The notes under the pieces were generated by a model that saw only the letters and a program-made list of their open reading frames with translations, was not told the origin of the DNA and did no database searches. Of a stretch of 64,000 bases of DNA, positions 51,274 through 59,703 are shown in pieces (positions within the stretch are counted from its first letter, which is position 1; each line of letters opens with the position of its first letter). The position numbers were made by a program, and so were the translations under genes. The DNA is taken from assembly GCA_948579355.1 (NCBI GenBank), contig CAPAOV010000008.1, forward strand, positions 1 through 64,000, written 5' to 3'. This stretch comes from an uncultured Eubacterium sp. (lineage in GTDB: Bacteria > Bacillota > Clostridia > Lachnospirales > Lachnospiraceae).

Positions 51274-52567
51274 AAATGGACATCTTTTGGACCCTGCGAA
51301 TATGCGCGATGAGATATGTGATTTATATGTTGTGGATGGAAAGGTTGCTGGTATCGGCAGCCTTTCGTCAGATACGGCTTCAGAAGAGTGGAAAAAGCAG
51401 GCAATCGTTATTGATGCTTCCGGTAAGTATGTGATGCCGGGCTTCCTTGACCTTCACGTTCATTTGCGGGAACCGGGATTTGAGTATAAGGAAACGATAG
51501 AGACCGGTACGAAAGCGATGGCAAAGGGCGGCTTTACCGGCGTGTGTCCGATGCCGAATACGAAACCGGCGACAGATAGTCCAGAGATGATAAAAAGAGT
51601 GTTGGAAATTGCAGAGAAAAGCAGCCCAATTCATGTATATCCTGTCGGTGCGGTGACGCAGGGGCAGAATGGGGAGGCGCTGACGGATATTGCCGGAATG
51701 GCAGCGGCAGGAGCCAGAGCGATTAGTGAGGATGGTAAGTCGGTCATGGACGCCGATTTGTACCGCAAGGCAATGAAAGAGGCTGCCAGACTGGGGCTTC
51801 CTGTAATGGCACACTGTGAAGATAAAAATATGGTTGGCAGCGGAGCCATGAATGCCGGAAAACGAGCGGAGGAACTCGGCATGGCAGGCATCACGAACGC
51901 GGTAGAAGATGTTATTGTTGCCAGAGATATTTTGCTGGCGAAAGAGACGGGGGCAAAACTTCATCTCTGTCACTGTTCCACCGAGGATAGTGTGAAAATG
52001 ATTCGCGCCGCCAAAGAAGATGGATTGCCGGTATCCGGAGAGGTATGCCCGCACCATTTCATTTTGACGGATGAAGACATACGGGAAGACGATGCCAATT
52101 ATAAAATGAATCCACCGCTCCGGAGCAGAGCAGATGTTGAAGCTCTCTGTCAGGGGCTTTCCGACGGTGTGATGGAGGCTGTCTCGACAGACCATGCACC
52201 GCACGCAGAAGAGGAAAAAAGAAAATCCATAGCGGAAGCGCCGTTTGGAATTGTCGGCTCAGAGACTGCTTATGCGCTGGCAGTGACCTATCTTGTGAAA
52301 AAGGGATATTTGACGCCGCTGCAGCTGGCAGAGCGCATGAGCACGGCGCCGCACCGCATATTGGGCGTACCGGGGGGAGACTTATCTATTGGCATGCCTG
52401 CGGATATAACGATAGCGGATATGGATTCAGAGTATAAAATTGATAAAAATACGTTTATTTCCAAGGGGAAGAATACTCCATTTCACGGACATACTGTCAA
52501 TGGCAGAGTTTATTATACCATTGTAGGTGGAAATGTGGTTTATCAATATGAGCCGTCAGAAGATTGA
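51257..52567 (+). CDS. pyrC: dihydroorotase
   Basis: About 436 residues. MPGFLDLHVHLREPGFEYKE holds the metal ligands HxHxR, CPMPNTKPATD the substrate loop, and VSTDHAPH the catalytic Asp. It closes carbamoyl-aspartate to dihydroorotate (step 3 of UMP synthesis). A TTG at 51257 gives the usual start, NLWIKNGHLLDP; it lies in the end of the Nudix gene. First of four pyr genes. Confidence 0.95.
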   Translation: MNLWIKNGHLLDPANMRDEICDLYVVDGKVAGIGSLSSDTASEEWKKQAIVIDASGKYVMPGFLDLHVHLREPGFEYKETIETGTKAMAKGGFTGVCPMPNTKPATDSPEMIKRVLEIAEKSSPIHVYPVGAVTQGQNGEALTDIAGMAAAGARAISEDGKSVMDADLYRKAMKEAARLGLPVMAHCEDKNMVGSGAMNAGKRAEELGMAGITNAVEDVIVARDILLAKETGAKLHLCHCSTEDSVKMIRAAKEDGLPVSGEVCPHHFILTDEDIREDDANYKMNPPLRSRADVEALCQGLSDGVMEAVSTDHAPHAEEEKRKSIAEAPFGIVGSETAYALAVTYLVKKGYLTPLQLAERMSTAPHRILGVPGGDLSIGMPADITIADMDSEYKIDKNTFISKGKNTPFHGHTVNGRVYYTIVGGNVVYQYEPSED

Positions 52568-52618
52568 GTGCAGACAGTAAATTTTGTAGGAATTTCTTAA
52601 GAAGAGGAGGATATTAAA

Positions 52619-53539
52619 ATGATTGATAAATTAGTAGAGAAGATTAAAAAGACAAAGGCTCCGGTTGTCGTTGGTTTAGACCCTATGCTCAGTTATATCC
52701 CAAGCCAGATTATCGACAAGGCGATTCAGGAGCAGGGAGAGACATGCGAGGCCGCTGCCGCTGCCATATGGGAATACAATAAGGGAATTGTCGATGCGAC
52801 TTATGATTTAATTCCTGCCGTCAAACCGCAGATTGCAATGTATGAGCAGTTTGGCCTGCCGGGGATGGAAGCATTTAAAAAGACGGTAGATTATTGTAAA
52901 GAAAAAGGACTTGTTGTGATTGGTGATGTTAAGCGTGGCGATATCGGTTCGACTTCGGCTGCTTATGCAACCGGGCATCTCGGGAAAGTACAGATTGGCA
53001 GCAAGAGAGTTGCCGGTTTCGATGAAGATTTTATAACGGTCAATCCTTATCTGGGGACTGACGGGGTAAAACCATTCGTAGATGTGTGCAAAGAAGAAAA
53101 TAAGGGAATCTTTGTTCTTGTCAAAACGTCTAATCCATCTTCCGGGGAATTTCAGGATAAAAAAATAGAGGGAAGAGCACTGTATGAAGTTGTGGGAGAA
53201 TATGTGGACAAATGGGGGGCAGAAGTTATCGGTAACTGCGGCTACAGTCAGGTTGGCGCCGTAGTGGGAGCGACCTATCCGGAGATGGGAAAAGTTCTTC
53301 GGGAGCTTATGCCAAAATCCTATATTCTTGTTCCCGGGTATGGTGCACAAGGGGGAACCTCAGATGCTTTGCGCCCTTACTTTAACAGCGACGGATTGGG
53401 AGCCATTGTCAATTCTTCCCGTGGCATTATCTGTGCCTATAAACAGGAGCAATATGCAGCTTTTGGTGAGGCGAATTATGCGGACGCTTCCCGTCAGGCT
53501 GTCGTGGACATGATTGAAGACATCAACCACATTTTCTAA
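52619..53539 (+). CDS. pyrF: orotidine-5'-phosphate decarboxylase
   Basis: A 306-residue protein of the longer type 2 form. DVKRGDIGSTSAAYA holds the catalytic Lys-Asp set and VPGYGAQGGTSDAL is the phosphate loop. It makes UMP from OMP. Strong start with aagaggaggatattaaa. Follows pyrC by 51 bp. Confidence 0.95.
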   Translation: MIDKLVEKIKKTKAPVVVGLDPMLSYIPSQIIDKAIQEQGETCEAAAAAIWEYNKGIVDATYDLIPAVKPQIAMYEQFGLPGMEAFKKTVDYCKEKGLVVIGDVKRGDIGSTSAAYATGHLGKVQIGSKRVAGFDEDFITVNPYLGTDGVKPFVDVCKEENKGIFVLVKTSNPSSGEFQDKKIEGRALYEVVGEYVDKWGAEVIGNCGYSQVGAVVGATYPEMGKVLRELMPKSYILVPGYGAQGGTSDALRPYFNSDGLGAIVNSSRGIICAYKQEQYAAFGEANYADASRQAVVDMIEDINHIF

Positions 53540-53555
53540 GAGGGGGACGTTTGTA

Positions 53556-54326
53556 ATGGCAAAAGAACATTGTATAGCTAAGGTTGTACAGACAGAATCG
53601 TTAGCGGAAGGCATCTATTCGATGTGGCTGCTGGCGCCGGAAATAGCAGGACAAGCTGTACCAGGTCAGTTTATCTCGCTCTTTTGTGCAGATGGTGACA
53701 AGTTACTGCCAAGACCGATTAGCCTTTGTGAGATAGATAGAGCCAGGGGAATGCTGCGTATCGTCTACCGCGTAGTGGGAGAGGGAACGAAAGAGTTTTC
53801 GCAGAAGCATGAGGGCGATACCGTTCGTATTATGGGGCCGCTGGGAAATGGTTTTCCACTGGAGAAAAAGAAAGCGGTTCTGATTGCAGGAGGTATAGGA
53901 ATTCCGCCGATGTTACAGCTTGCGAAAGAATTATCAGGAGAGGTGACGGTAGTCGTTGGCTATCGCGATAACCGGACATTTTTGCGGCGCGAACTGGAAG
54001 AGGCGGCAGACCGGGTATTGATTGCCACGGAAGACGGAAGTGTCGGAGTGAGAGGAAACGTTATTGACGCGCTGGGAGCAGAGGGAGTAGACGGTGAAGT
54101 GATTTACTCCTGCGGGCCGCTTCCTATGCTGCGCGGGGTAAAGAGATGGGGAGAGGAAAAAAATATTCCCGCATGGTTGTCGCTGGAGGAGAAAATGGCC
54201 TGCGGCATAGGGGCATGTCTTGCCTGTGTTTGTCAGTCTACAGAAGTAGACTCCCATTCTAACGTACATAATAAGAGGATTTGCAAAGATGGCCCGGTGT
54301 TTTTGTCAACGGAGATTGAGTTATAA
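53556..54326 (+). CDS. pyrK: dihydroorotate dehydrogenase electron-transfer subunit
   Basis: About 256 residues. RPISLCEID (FAD) and VLIAGGIGIPPMLQLAKEL (NAD) mark the ferredoxin-reductase-like fold; MACGIGACLACVC ... RICKDGPVF supplies the [2Fe-2S] cysteines. It passes electrons from PyrD to NAD. Start ATG 53556, 16 bp after pyrF and 12 bp before pyrD. Confidence 0.95.
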   Translation: MAKEHCIAKVVQTESLAEGIYSMWLLAPEIAGQAVPGQFISLFCADGDKLLPRPISLCEIDRARGMLRIVYRVVGEGTKEFSQKHEGDTVRIMGPLGNGFPLEKKKAVLIAGGIGIPPMLQLAKELSGEVTVVVGYRDNRTFLRRELEEAADRVLIATEDGSVGVRGNVIDALGAEGVDGEVIYSCGPLPMLRGVKRWGEEKNIPAWLSLEEKMACGIGACLACVCQSTEVDSHSNVHNKRICKDGPVFLSTEIEL

Positions 54327-54338
54327 AAGGAGGATATC

Positions 54339-55247
54339 ATGTCGGATAGACTAGCAGTAAATTTTGCAGGACTTACGTTTGATAATCCTGTGACAACAGC
54401 ATCCGGAACTTTTGGTTCTGGATTAGAGTATAGCGAATTTGTCGATTTGCACAGGCTTGGTGCAGTTACTACGAAAGGTGTTGCCAATGTGCCGTGGGCG
54501 GGAAATCCAACCCCGCGAATTGCGGAGACCCATAGCGGTATGCTCAATGCAATCGGGCTGCAAAATCCCGGTATAGATGTGTTGATTGACAGGGATTTAC
54601 CATATCTTCGAGAGAGAAATGCCCGTATTATTGTAAATGTGTGCGGGCGTTCGCAGGAGGACTATGTAGAAGTGGTGGAGCGTCTGGCAGAAGAAGATAT
54701 TGATATGCTGGAGATTAATATTTCCTGCCCGAATGTCAAGGCTGGTGGGATTGCGTTCGGACAGAAACCGGAGATGGCAGAAGCAATCACAAGAGCAGTG
54801 AAAAAGGTAGCGAAGCAGCCGGTAATTATGAAATTGAGTCCCAATGTGACAGATATTGCGGAGATGGCGCGCGCAGTAGAGGCTGGGGGCGCAGACGGTG
54901 TTTCGCTCATTAATACATTGACGGGAATGAAGATAGATGTTGCTCGTAAAACATTTGCCATTGCCAATCAGACGGGCGGTATGTCTGGCCCTTGTGTAAA
55001 ACCGGTAGCGGTGCGTATGGTTTATCAGGTGGCGCATGCAGTAAAGATACCGATTCTTGGCATGGGGGGCATTCAAAATACAGAAGATGCATTGGAATTT
55101 CTTATGGCAGGAGCTACTATGATTGCCGTGGGAACGGCGAATTTTTACAATCCCCGCACAACCGTGGAAATTGTGGATGGTCTGGAAACATATGTAGAGA
55201 GAGAGGGCTTAGACAGTATTTGTGACATTATAGGTTGTGTAAAATAA
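54339..55247 (+). CDS. pyrD: dihydroorotate dehydrogenase, NAD-dependent (PyrDB type)
   Basis: A 302-residue protein. NPVTTASGTFGSGLEYSEFV and the EINISCPNVKAGGIAFG loop with the active-site Cys are typical of class 1B; VGTANFYNP and GMGGIQNTEDALEFLMAGAT form the FMN site. With PyrK it makes orotate. The usual next genes, pyrE or pyrB, are not here; pyrE lies 7 kb downstream. Confidence 0.95.
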   Translation: MSDRLAVNFAGLTFDNPVTTASGTFGSGLEYSEFVDLHRLGAVTTKGVANVPWAGNPTPRIAETHSGMLNAIGLQNPGIDVLIDRDLPYLRERNARIIVNVCGRSQEDYVEVVERLAEEDIDMLEINISCPNVKAGGIAFGQKPEMAEAITRAVKKVAKQPVIMKLSPNVTDIAEMARAVEAGGADGVSLINTLTGMKIDVARKTFAIANQTGGMSGPCVKPVAVRMVYQVAHAVKIPILGMGGIQNTEDALEFLMAGATMIAVGTANFYNPRTTVEIVDGLETYVEREGLDSICDIIGCVK

Positions 55248-55261
55248 TCAGAGATTTTGGC

Positions 55262-55290
55262 TTGACAAGTGAAAGACGGAGAAGTATAAT
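55262..55290 (+). promoter_or_regulatory. consensus sigma-A promoter
   Basis: TTGACA, a 17-bp spacer and TATAAT, an exact consensus in the gap after pyrD. A new transcript must start near 55297, followed by a perfect AGGAGG at 55306-55311, short open frames and alternative hairpins ahead of the MutS2-like gene. Confidence 0.85.
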
Positions 55291-55314
55291 TAGTGAAAAA
55301 GTTTTAGGAGGACT

Positions 55315-55639
55315 TTGCATGTTAAGTGTGGTTGTAATGGAGAAAATTGCAAAATAAATATTGCAAGGGTGATTTTTAGTTTTATACTAGGAGTCTGCCT
55401 TATTGTTGGTAGTTTTTGAGCTACCGGCATTTTCGCCTTACATTTGCTTAATATTGTGGTATATATTTTCGGACACAATGAAGCGTCTTGTTTCTGAGAT
55501 ACTTTTTTATGTTTGTTATTTAAGCATGGCTGTATGGTCGTGCTATTTTTTTATAGGAAAGACCGAGCCGCTTTTTTGTCCATTTGAAAATATACAAGTT
55601 CTATATAGATTGAAAGACCATAGTATATTATGCTCTTAG
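55315..55639 (+). pseudogene. short hydrophobic frames, possibly one frameshifted gene
   Basis: After AGGAGG (55306-55311), one frame (TTG 55315 to TGA 55420) reads VKCGCNGENCKINIARVIFS FILGVCLIVGSF. A second (55403-55639) continues ELPAFSPYICLILWYIFSDT MKRLVSEILF and so on. Removing one T from the TTTTT at about 55414-55418 would join them into a Cys-rich, then membrane-spanning protein of about 107 residues. An alternative reading is a 12-codon leader (ATG 55319 to 55357) in the third frame. Not recognised. Confidence 0.35.
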
Positions 55640-55659
55640 GGCTGCTGCGGTCTTTTTTT
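55613..55659 (+). terminator. terminator with two possible 5' arms
   Basis: AAAGACC at 55613-55619 pairs with GGTCTTT at 55649-55655, followed by four more T. An earlier copy, AAAGACCG at 55558-55565, can pair with the same 3' arm (CGGTCTTT). Competition between two 5' arms is typical of attenuators. Confidence 0.55.
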
Positions 55660-55721
55660 GATTCATGGGCGTCTGTAAGGAAACGCTAAATTATATTTAA
55701 TTAGGAAAGGAAATAATTAAA

Positions 55722-55763
55722 ATGCTGACAGGCATTATTGTACCTACGGAGGGGAAAATTTAA
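55722..55763 (+). CDS. 13-codon open frame before the MutS2-like gene
   Basis: ATG 55722 with aggaaagg upstream encodes MLTGIIVPTEGKI and ends 23 bp before the next gene. It may be a leader peptide or chance. Nothing recognised. Confidence 0.25.
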   Translation: MLTGIIVPTEGKI

Positions 55764-55786
55764 GTTTATAGAAGGAGTGTATGGAA

Positions 55787-57685
55787 ATGAATATAGAGAA
55801 GCAGATTGAATTTCATAAAATAAAAGAGATGTGGATGAATCTGGCTGTTACCGAAGCGGCAAAAGAGAAGATTAGAGAGCTGTCATTTTATTTGGATGAA
55901 AGGGAATTAAGGAGGCAGCTCCGGGATACGACAGACAGCCGGAGTCTGATGGAAAAACTGGGAACGCCGCCACTGCAAAACCTTACGGAAATAAGTGATA
56001 TTATGATGAGTGCACAAATGGGCGATTGTCTTACTCCTCATCAGTTAGAAAAGGTAGAAACTGTTTTGGCTGTAATTCAGCGATTGAAAGAATATCTGAA
56101 AAGAGGCAAAATGTATGATAATCCGCTGGCGTATTATGAGGCAAATCTAAATGTATTAGAGGAACTGCGCGCAGAAATCGGCAGACAGATAAGAGGAGGA
56201 ATGGTAGATACTTATGCCTCCAAAGAACTCAGCCGGATTCGAAGTCAGATGGTAAAATGTGAGGAACAGATGAAGAAAAAGGCAGAACAGATTATGCACT
56301 CGAATAAGGAAAGTATGGCAGATAATTACTGTACTTTGCGGAATGGAAGAGTATGCATTCCGGTGAAGAGGGAATGCAAACTAAAAATATCCGGCAGCGT
56401 TATTGATAAATCTTCTACCGGAAGCACGTTATTTATGGAGCCGGCAAGTGTTGCTAAATATTATGAAGAATTGCAGATTCTTACGATAAGTGAGGAAAAT
56501 GAAGTGTATCGTATCTTGTATACGCTGTCAGCGATGGTCGCCGAATCTGTTACGGCGATGGATGAGAATATAGCAATGATGGAAAAGTTGGATTTTATAA
56601 TATCAAAAGGGAAGCTGAGCATTGATTTGGATGCCGTGGAACCATCTATTAATACAGAACGAAGAATTGTTTTAAAAGATGGCAGACATCCACTGATGGA
56701 TAAGATGGTAAACATTCCCCTGCAGTTGGAAATCGGAGAAAGTGTTCGCGGAATTGTTATAACCGGTCCCAACACAGGGGGAAAGACGGTGGCGATAAAA
56801 ACGGTTATGTTGAATTGCATGATGGCACAGTGCGGACTGCATGTTACGTGTAAAGAGGCAGATATATGCATGAATAATTCCTATCTGTGTGACATTGGCG
56901 ATGGGCAGAATATTGCGGAGAATTTATCTACATTTTCGTCGCATATCAAAAATGTTCTGGAAGTGTTACGTGAAGTCAATGAGGGAAGTTTGGTAATCAT
57001 GGATGAACTTGGCTCCGGAACAGACCCGACAGAGGGGATGGGAATTGCCATTGCAATCTTGGAAGAACTTAGAAAAAGCGGCGCACTTTTTCTTGTTACT
57101 ACACATTATCCGGAAGTAAAAGAGTATGCCGGCAGTGCGCAGGATATTTTGAATGCGCGGATGACTTTTGATAAGGAAACATTAAAACCAACCTATCAAA
57201 TGGTACTTGGGGAAGCAGGTGAGAGCTGTGCCTTTTATATTGCTGACAGGCTGGGAATGCCAAATGAGATGTTGCGGGTGGCAATAAAAGCCGCCTATGG
57301 CGAGGGAGCACTAGATAGGTATACATTTCAGAAAGAAGACGCGCTTCTTGAAAAAAAGAAAATTAATAAGATTTCAAAAAACAAAAAAACGAGGGGGAAT
57401 GTCGAACTGCGCACAAAATATAAGTTGGGTGACAGTGTTTTCGTTTATCCGGATAAGAAAATAGGAATTGTATGTGAACCGGTTAATGCGAAAGGGGTGT
57501 TAAGAGTACAACTGCCCGGAAAGAAAATATGGATTAATCATAAGCGAGTAAAGCTCCATGTGGCGGCTACAGAATTATATCCGCCGGATTATGATTTTTC
57601 GATTCTTTTTGAAACTATTGAAAATAGGAAAATTAGACATGATATGCAAAGAAAATATACTAGAGAAGAAATCCGATATGATTGA
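55787..57685 (+). CDS. MutS2-like ATPase without Smr domain
   Basis: About 632 residues. Helical N-terminal core and clamp with RNGRVCIPVKRECKLKISGS; ATPase with Walker A VITGPNTGGKTVAIKTVMLN, then STFSSHIKNVLEVL and VIMDELGSGTDPTEGMGIAI (Walker B) and FLVTTHYPEVKEYA (switch His). A KOW-like C-terminal domain (DSVFVYPDKKIGIVCEPVNA) is present. Bacillus MutS2 is about 785 residues and ends with a Smr nuclease; here Smr is missing. MutS2 family members rescue collided ribosomes or restrain recombination; this one may only remodel. ATG 55787 has aggag 9 bases upstream. Confidence 0.85.
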   Translation: MNIEKQIEFHKIKEMWMNLAVTEAAKEKIRELSFYLDERELRRQLRDTTDSRSLMEKLGTPPLQNLTEISDIMMSAQMGDCLTPHQLEKVETVLAVIQRLKEYLKRGKMYDNPLAYYEANLNVLEELRAEIGRQIRGGMVDTYASKELSRIRSQMVKCEEQMKKKAEQIMHSNKESMADNYCTLRNGRVCIPVKRECKLKISGSVIDKSSTGSTLFMEPASVAKYYEELQILTISEENEVYRILYTLSAMVAESVTAMDENIAMMEKLDFIISKGKLSIDLDAVEPSINTERRIVLKDGRHPLMDKMVNIPLQLEIGESVRGIVITGPNTGGKTVAIKTVMLNCMMAQCGLHVTCKEADICMNNSYLCDIGDGQNIAENLSTFSSHIKNVLEVLREVNEGSLVIMDELGSGTDPTEGMGIAIAILEELRKSGALFLVTTHYPEVKEYAGSAQDILNARMTFDKETLKPTYQMVLGEAGESCAFYIADRLGMPNEMLRVAIKAAYGEGALDRYTFQKEDALLEKKKINKISKNKKTRGNVELRTKYKLGDSVFVYPDKKIGIVCEPVNAKGVLRVQLPGKKIWINHKRVKLHVAATELYPPDYDFSILFETIENRKIRHDMQRKYTREEIRYD

Positions 57686-57797
57686 CAGAAAATGAATATA
57701 CAATTATAAAAATTATTTTTCTTCACACAGAGTTTGTCTGTTTATACGCATTTTTTATAGAAAAACTTGGTAAAACAGGCAAAAACGGGGCATAATA

Positions 57798-57809
57798 CCG
57801 AGTACTCGG
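57798..57809. promoter_or_regulatory. 12-bp perfect palindrome, possible operator
   Basis: CCGAGTACTCGG lies 117 bp before the XRE regulator gene. Perfect dyads of this size are usual for XRE repressors; self-regulation is a guess. A small hairpin (AGAATC-ACC-GATTCT) lies just before the gene's start region. Confidence 0.4.
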
Positions 57810-57925
57810 CGGATACCGACGAACAGGTTTCCGGTGTTTATTGGTATCATTTAATTAGTACGAAAAGGAGTGAAAGAATCACCGATTCTCTAAGAAAGCT
57901 GTGATGCTCCGGAATGGAGGAAAAT

Positions 57926-58267
57926 ATGGTAGAAAAGCGACATGAAGATGCGATTATCGGCGCTAATTTAAAGAAGTTCCGCTCAGTCTATGGGATAAGC
58001 AGAAAGGAATTGGCAGAAATCTTTCATATATCGGAAGATGGCGTGTATCGTATTGAGAGAGGAGAGACCGGATTATCAAGTTCATATGCCTATATATTAG
58101 CAAAGGACTTGCATTGTGACATGAATTTTATATTTGGGAATGCGAGAGAACCTGCCCGTATTACGGAAGACGGCGCCTATATCCGTCAGATGACACCGAA
58201 GAACATTGCTCAGAGACTGCGCTATTATGCGGAGATGATAGAAGAGATGAGTAAGGGAGAACGGTAG
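57926..58267 (+). CDS. XRE-family regulator upstream of the agr kinase
   Basis: A 113-residue protein. The helix-turn-helix is FRSVYGISRKELAEIFHISE DGVYRIERGETGLS, then YILAKDLHCDMNFIFGNARE. The C-terminal 30 residues (MTPKNIAQRLRYYAEMIEEM) may dimerise. ATG 57926 after atggaggaaaat. It ends 2 bp before the sensor-kinase gene, so both are made from one transcript. Confidence 0.85.
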   Translation: MVEKRHEDAIIGANLKKFRSVYGISRKELAEIFHISEDGVYRIERGETGLSSSYAYILAKDLHCDMNFIFGNAREPARITEDGAYIRQMTPKNIAQRLRYYAEMIEEMSKGER

Positions 58268-58269
58268 GT

Positions 58270-59532
58270 ATGTTGACGTGTATAAATACAGTGTTGGAGT
58301 TGGTGGCAACATTGATATGCGTAAACCATTTGTTTGGTAAGAAGTACTGTTTTATGATACATGATACCGTTTTTATACTGTCGGAAGTTATCCTTGTAGA
58401 GACGGCGAACTATTTTGGATGGTCTAAAGGAATGGCTTTGTTCGGCTATATTGGCATTTACTTATATATGTTGACAAAGTTTAAGTGCTCGAACAGGAAA
58501 GCAAATGCAAATTTATTGTTAGTTATTATTGCATGTGTTTTTACACAAATTATATGTTCAGCGCCTATTTTTCTATTGGAAAAAAGAGTAAATATTGATT
58601 TACTAATGATATTGATTAATTGTTTAACCATATGCACATTTCTAATATTAAGCAAATCGGGGTTCTTTTACCGGATATCGAAAGAGATGGAAGAGTATGA
58701 GATGCTGACGAATGTTGCCACGCTCATCTGTTTTGTGGGAGCAATCTATCTTTTGATAGTTTACAAATTTGCGGAATATCTCAGGATGACGGACTATCTT
58801 ATATTTGGTGTCTGGACGATATTGATTGCTGTTCTCATAATGAATTGGCAGCGCGAAAAGTATGATAAACTGGCTAAAGAAAAAGAGATTGAGCTGCGGA
58901 ACTCATACGACAATGTGTATCGGCAGTTGTTGGAGTCCATACGGAGAAAACAGCATGATTTTGACAATCAGATAAATGCCATTTACAGTCAGCATTTGCT
59001 GGCAAAAGACCTTGATGAGCTTATTGCGATGCAAAGGAAATATTGTGGAGAACTTCTACGTGATAATCGCTTTTCGCGCTTGTTGTGCGGCGGTTCTCCG
59101 ATTCTTATCGGTTTCCTCTATTCGAAATTCCATGAGATAGAGAATAACGGATGCCATGTTGATTTTGATATTAAGATTGATAAGATGAAATGTATTATCC
59201 CGCAGTACAAGATTGTGGAAATAACAGGTATACTTTTGGACAATGCGATGGAGGCTGTCGTCGACTGCGAGAGAAGAAATATTGAAGTGAAAATATATGA
59301 AGATTTGGCTTCCGTACATATTGAAGTAAGGAATGATTCGGAATTTATTACACGCGAGGAAATTGCCAGATTTACTGTGTCCGGTTATTCCACAAAAGGG
59401 GAGGGAAGAGGTGTCGGACTGGCAAATGTGATTGATATTTTGGAGGCGTATGACTGCGTATTGTGTATTTACTACGAAAAGGAACAGGGAGGAAGACTTG
59501 TTATTGAATTTGATATAGACAAAGAAAAATGA
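58270..59532 (+). CDS. AgrC-type sensor histidine kinase (GHKL)
   Basis: A 420-residue protein. Six or so membrane helices make up residues 1-190, the usual autoinducer-binding part. ESIRRKQHDFDNQINAI holds the phospho-accepting His229, ITGILLDNAMEAVVDC the N-box Asn325, and GRGVGLANVIDILEAY the G-box. The ATPase is of the GHKL type of AgrC/ComD. It should sense the peptide made from agrD, encoded just behind it on the other strand, and signal to the LytTR regulator at 60446. Confidence 0.85.
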   Translation: MLTCINTVLELVATLICVNHLFGKKYCFMIHDTVFILSEVILVETANYFGWSKGMALFGYIGIYLYMLTKFKCSNRKANANLLLVIIACVFTQIICSAPIFLLEKRVNIDLLMILINCLTICTFLILSKSGFFYRISKEMEEYEMLTNVATLICFVGAIYLLIVYKFAEYLRMTDYLIFGVWTILIAVLIMNWQREKYDKLAKEKEIELRNSYDNVYRQLLESIRRKQHDFDNQINAIYSQHLLAKDLDELIAMQRKYCGELLRDNRFSRLLCGGSPILIGFLYSKFHEIENNGCHVDFDIKIDKMKCIIPQYKIVEITGILLDNAMEAVVDCERRNIEVKIYEDLASVHIEVRNDSEFITREEIARFTVSGYSTKGEGRGVGLANVIDILEAYDCVLCIYYEKEQGGRLVIEFDIDKEK

Positions 59533-59552
59533 GGACAATTCGTTTTGTCCTC
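59531..59552. terminator. shared terminator between agrC-like and agrD
   Basis: GAGGACAA pairs with TTGTCCTC around a 6-nt loop. On the minus strand it is followed by ATTTTTCTTTG, so it mainly ends the agrBD transcript. It overlaps the kinase stop codon. Confidence 0.75.
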
Positions 59553-59568
59553 ATTCGTTCGGTAATAA

Positions 59569-59703
59569 TTATTTTTCCGTTTCTTCCGGATACTTCTGCT
59601 CGCCAAAAAGAAACAAACTCATTTTTGTCCAATGCAGTATTCCGGCAAAGGCAATGCAGAGATTACATGCCTTAAATATCCATGGTTTTGTCAGATGCTT
59701 CAT
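59569..59703 (-). CDS. agrD: AgrD-like autoinducer precursor with serine ring residue
   Basis: A 44-residue peptide gene, overlapping the agrB end by 32 bases, with aaggagg 12 bases upstream. Layout: amphipathic leader (HLTKPWIFKACNLCIAFAGI), then the core LHWTKMSLFLF, and the acidic tail GEQKYPEETEK that resembles the recognition tail (-DE-x-x-x-PKE-) of staphylococcal AgrD. The core fits an AIP with a five-residue ring, SLFLF, closed on Ser29. A serine gives a lactone instead of a thiolactone, as known in Staphylococcus intermedius. Two Cys (13, 16) lie in the leader, not in the ring. Confidence 0.8.
   Translation of the reverse strand: MKHLTKPWIFKACNLCIAFAGILHWTKMSLFLFGEQKYPEETEK

Noticed and set aside
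51380..52204. 274-codon minus-strand frame inside pyrC
   Set aside because: Shadow of pyrC; composition is unlike a protein and no binding site precedes it.
55315..55639. Start of a CadA-type P-type metal ATPase
   Set aside because: The Cys-rich start followed by membrane helices is suggestive, but no P-type ATPase motif (DKTGT, TGE, CPx) follows, so the call would be a guess.
57812..57835. Second LexA box near CGAACAGGTTTC
   Set aside because: The right half lacks GTTC at the needed spacing, so the match is only partial.
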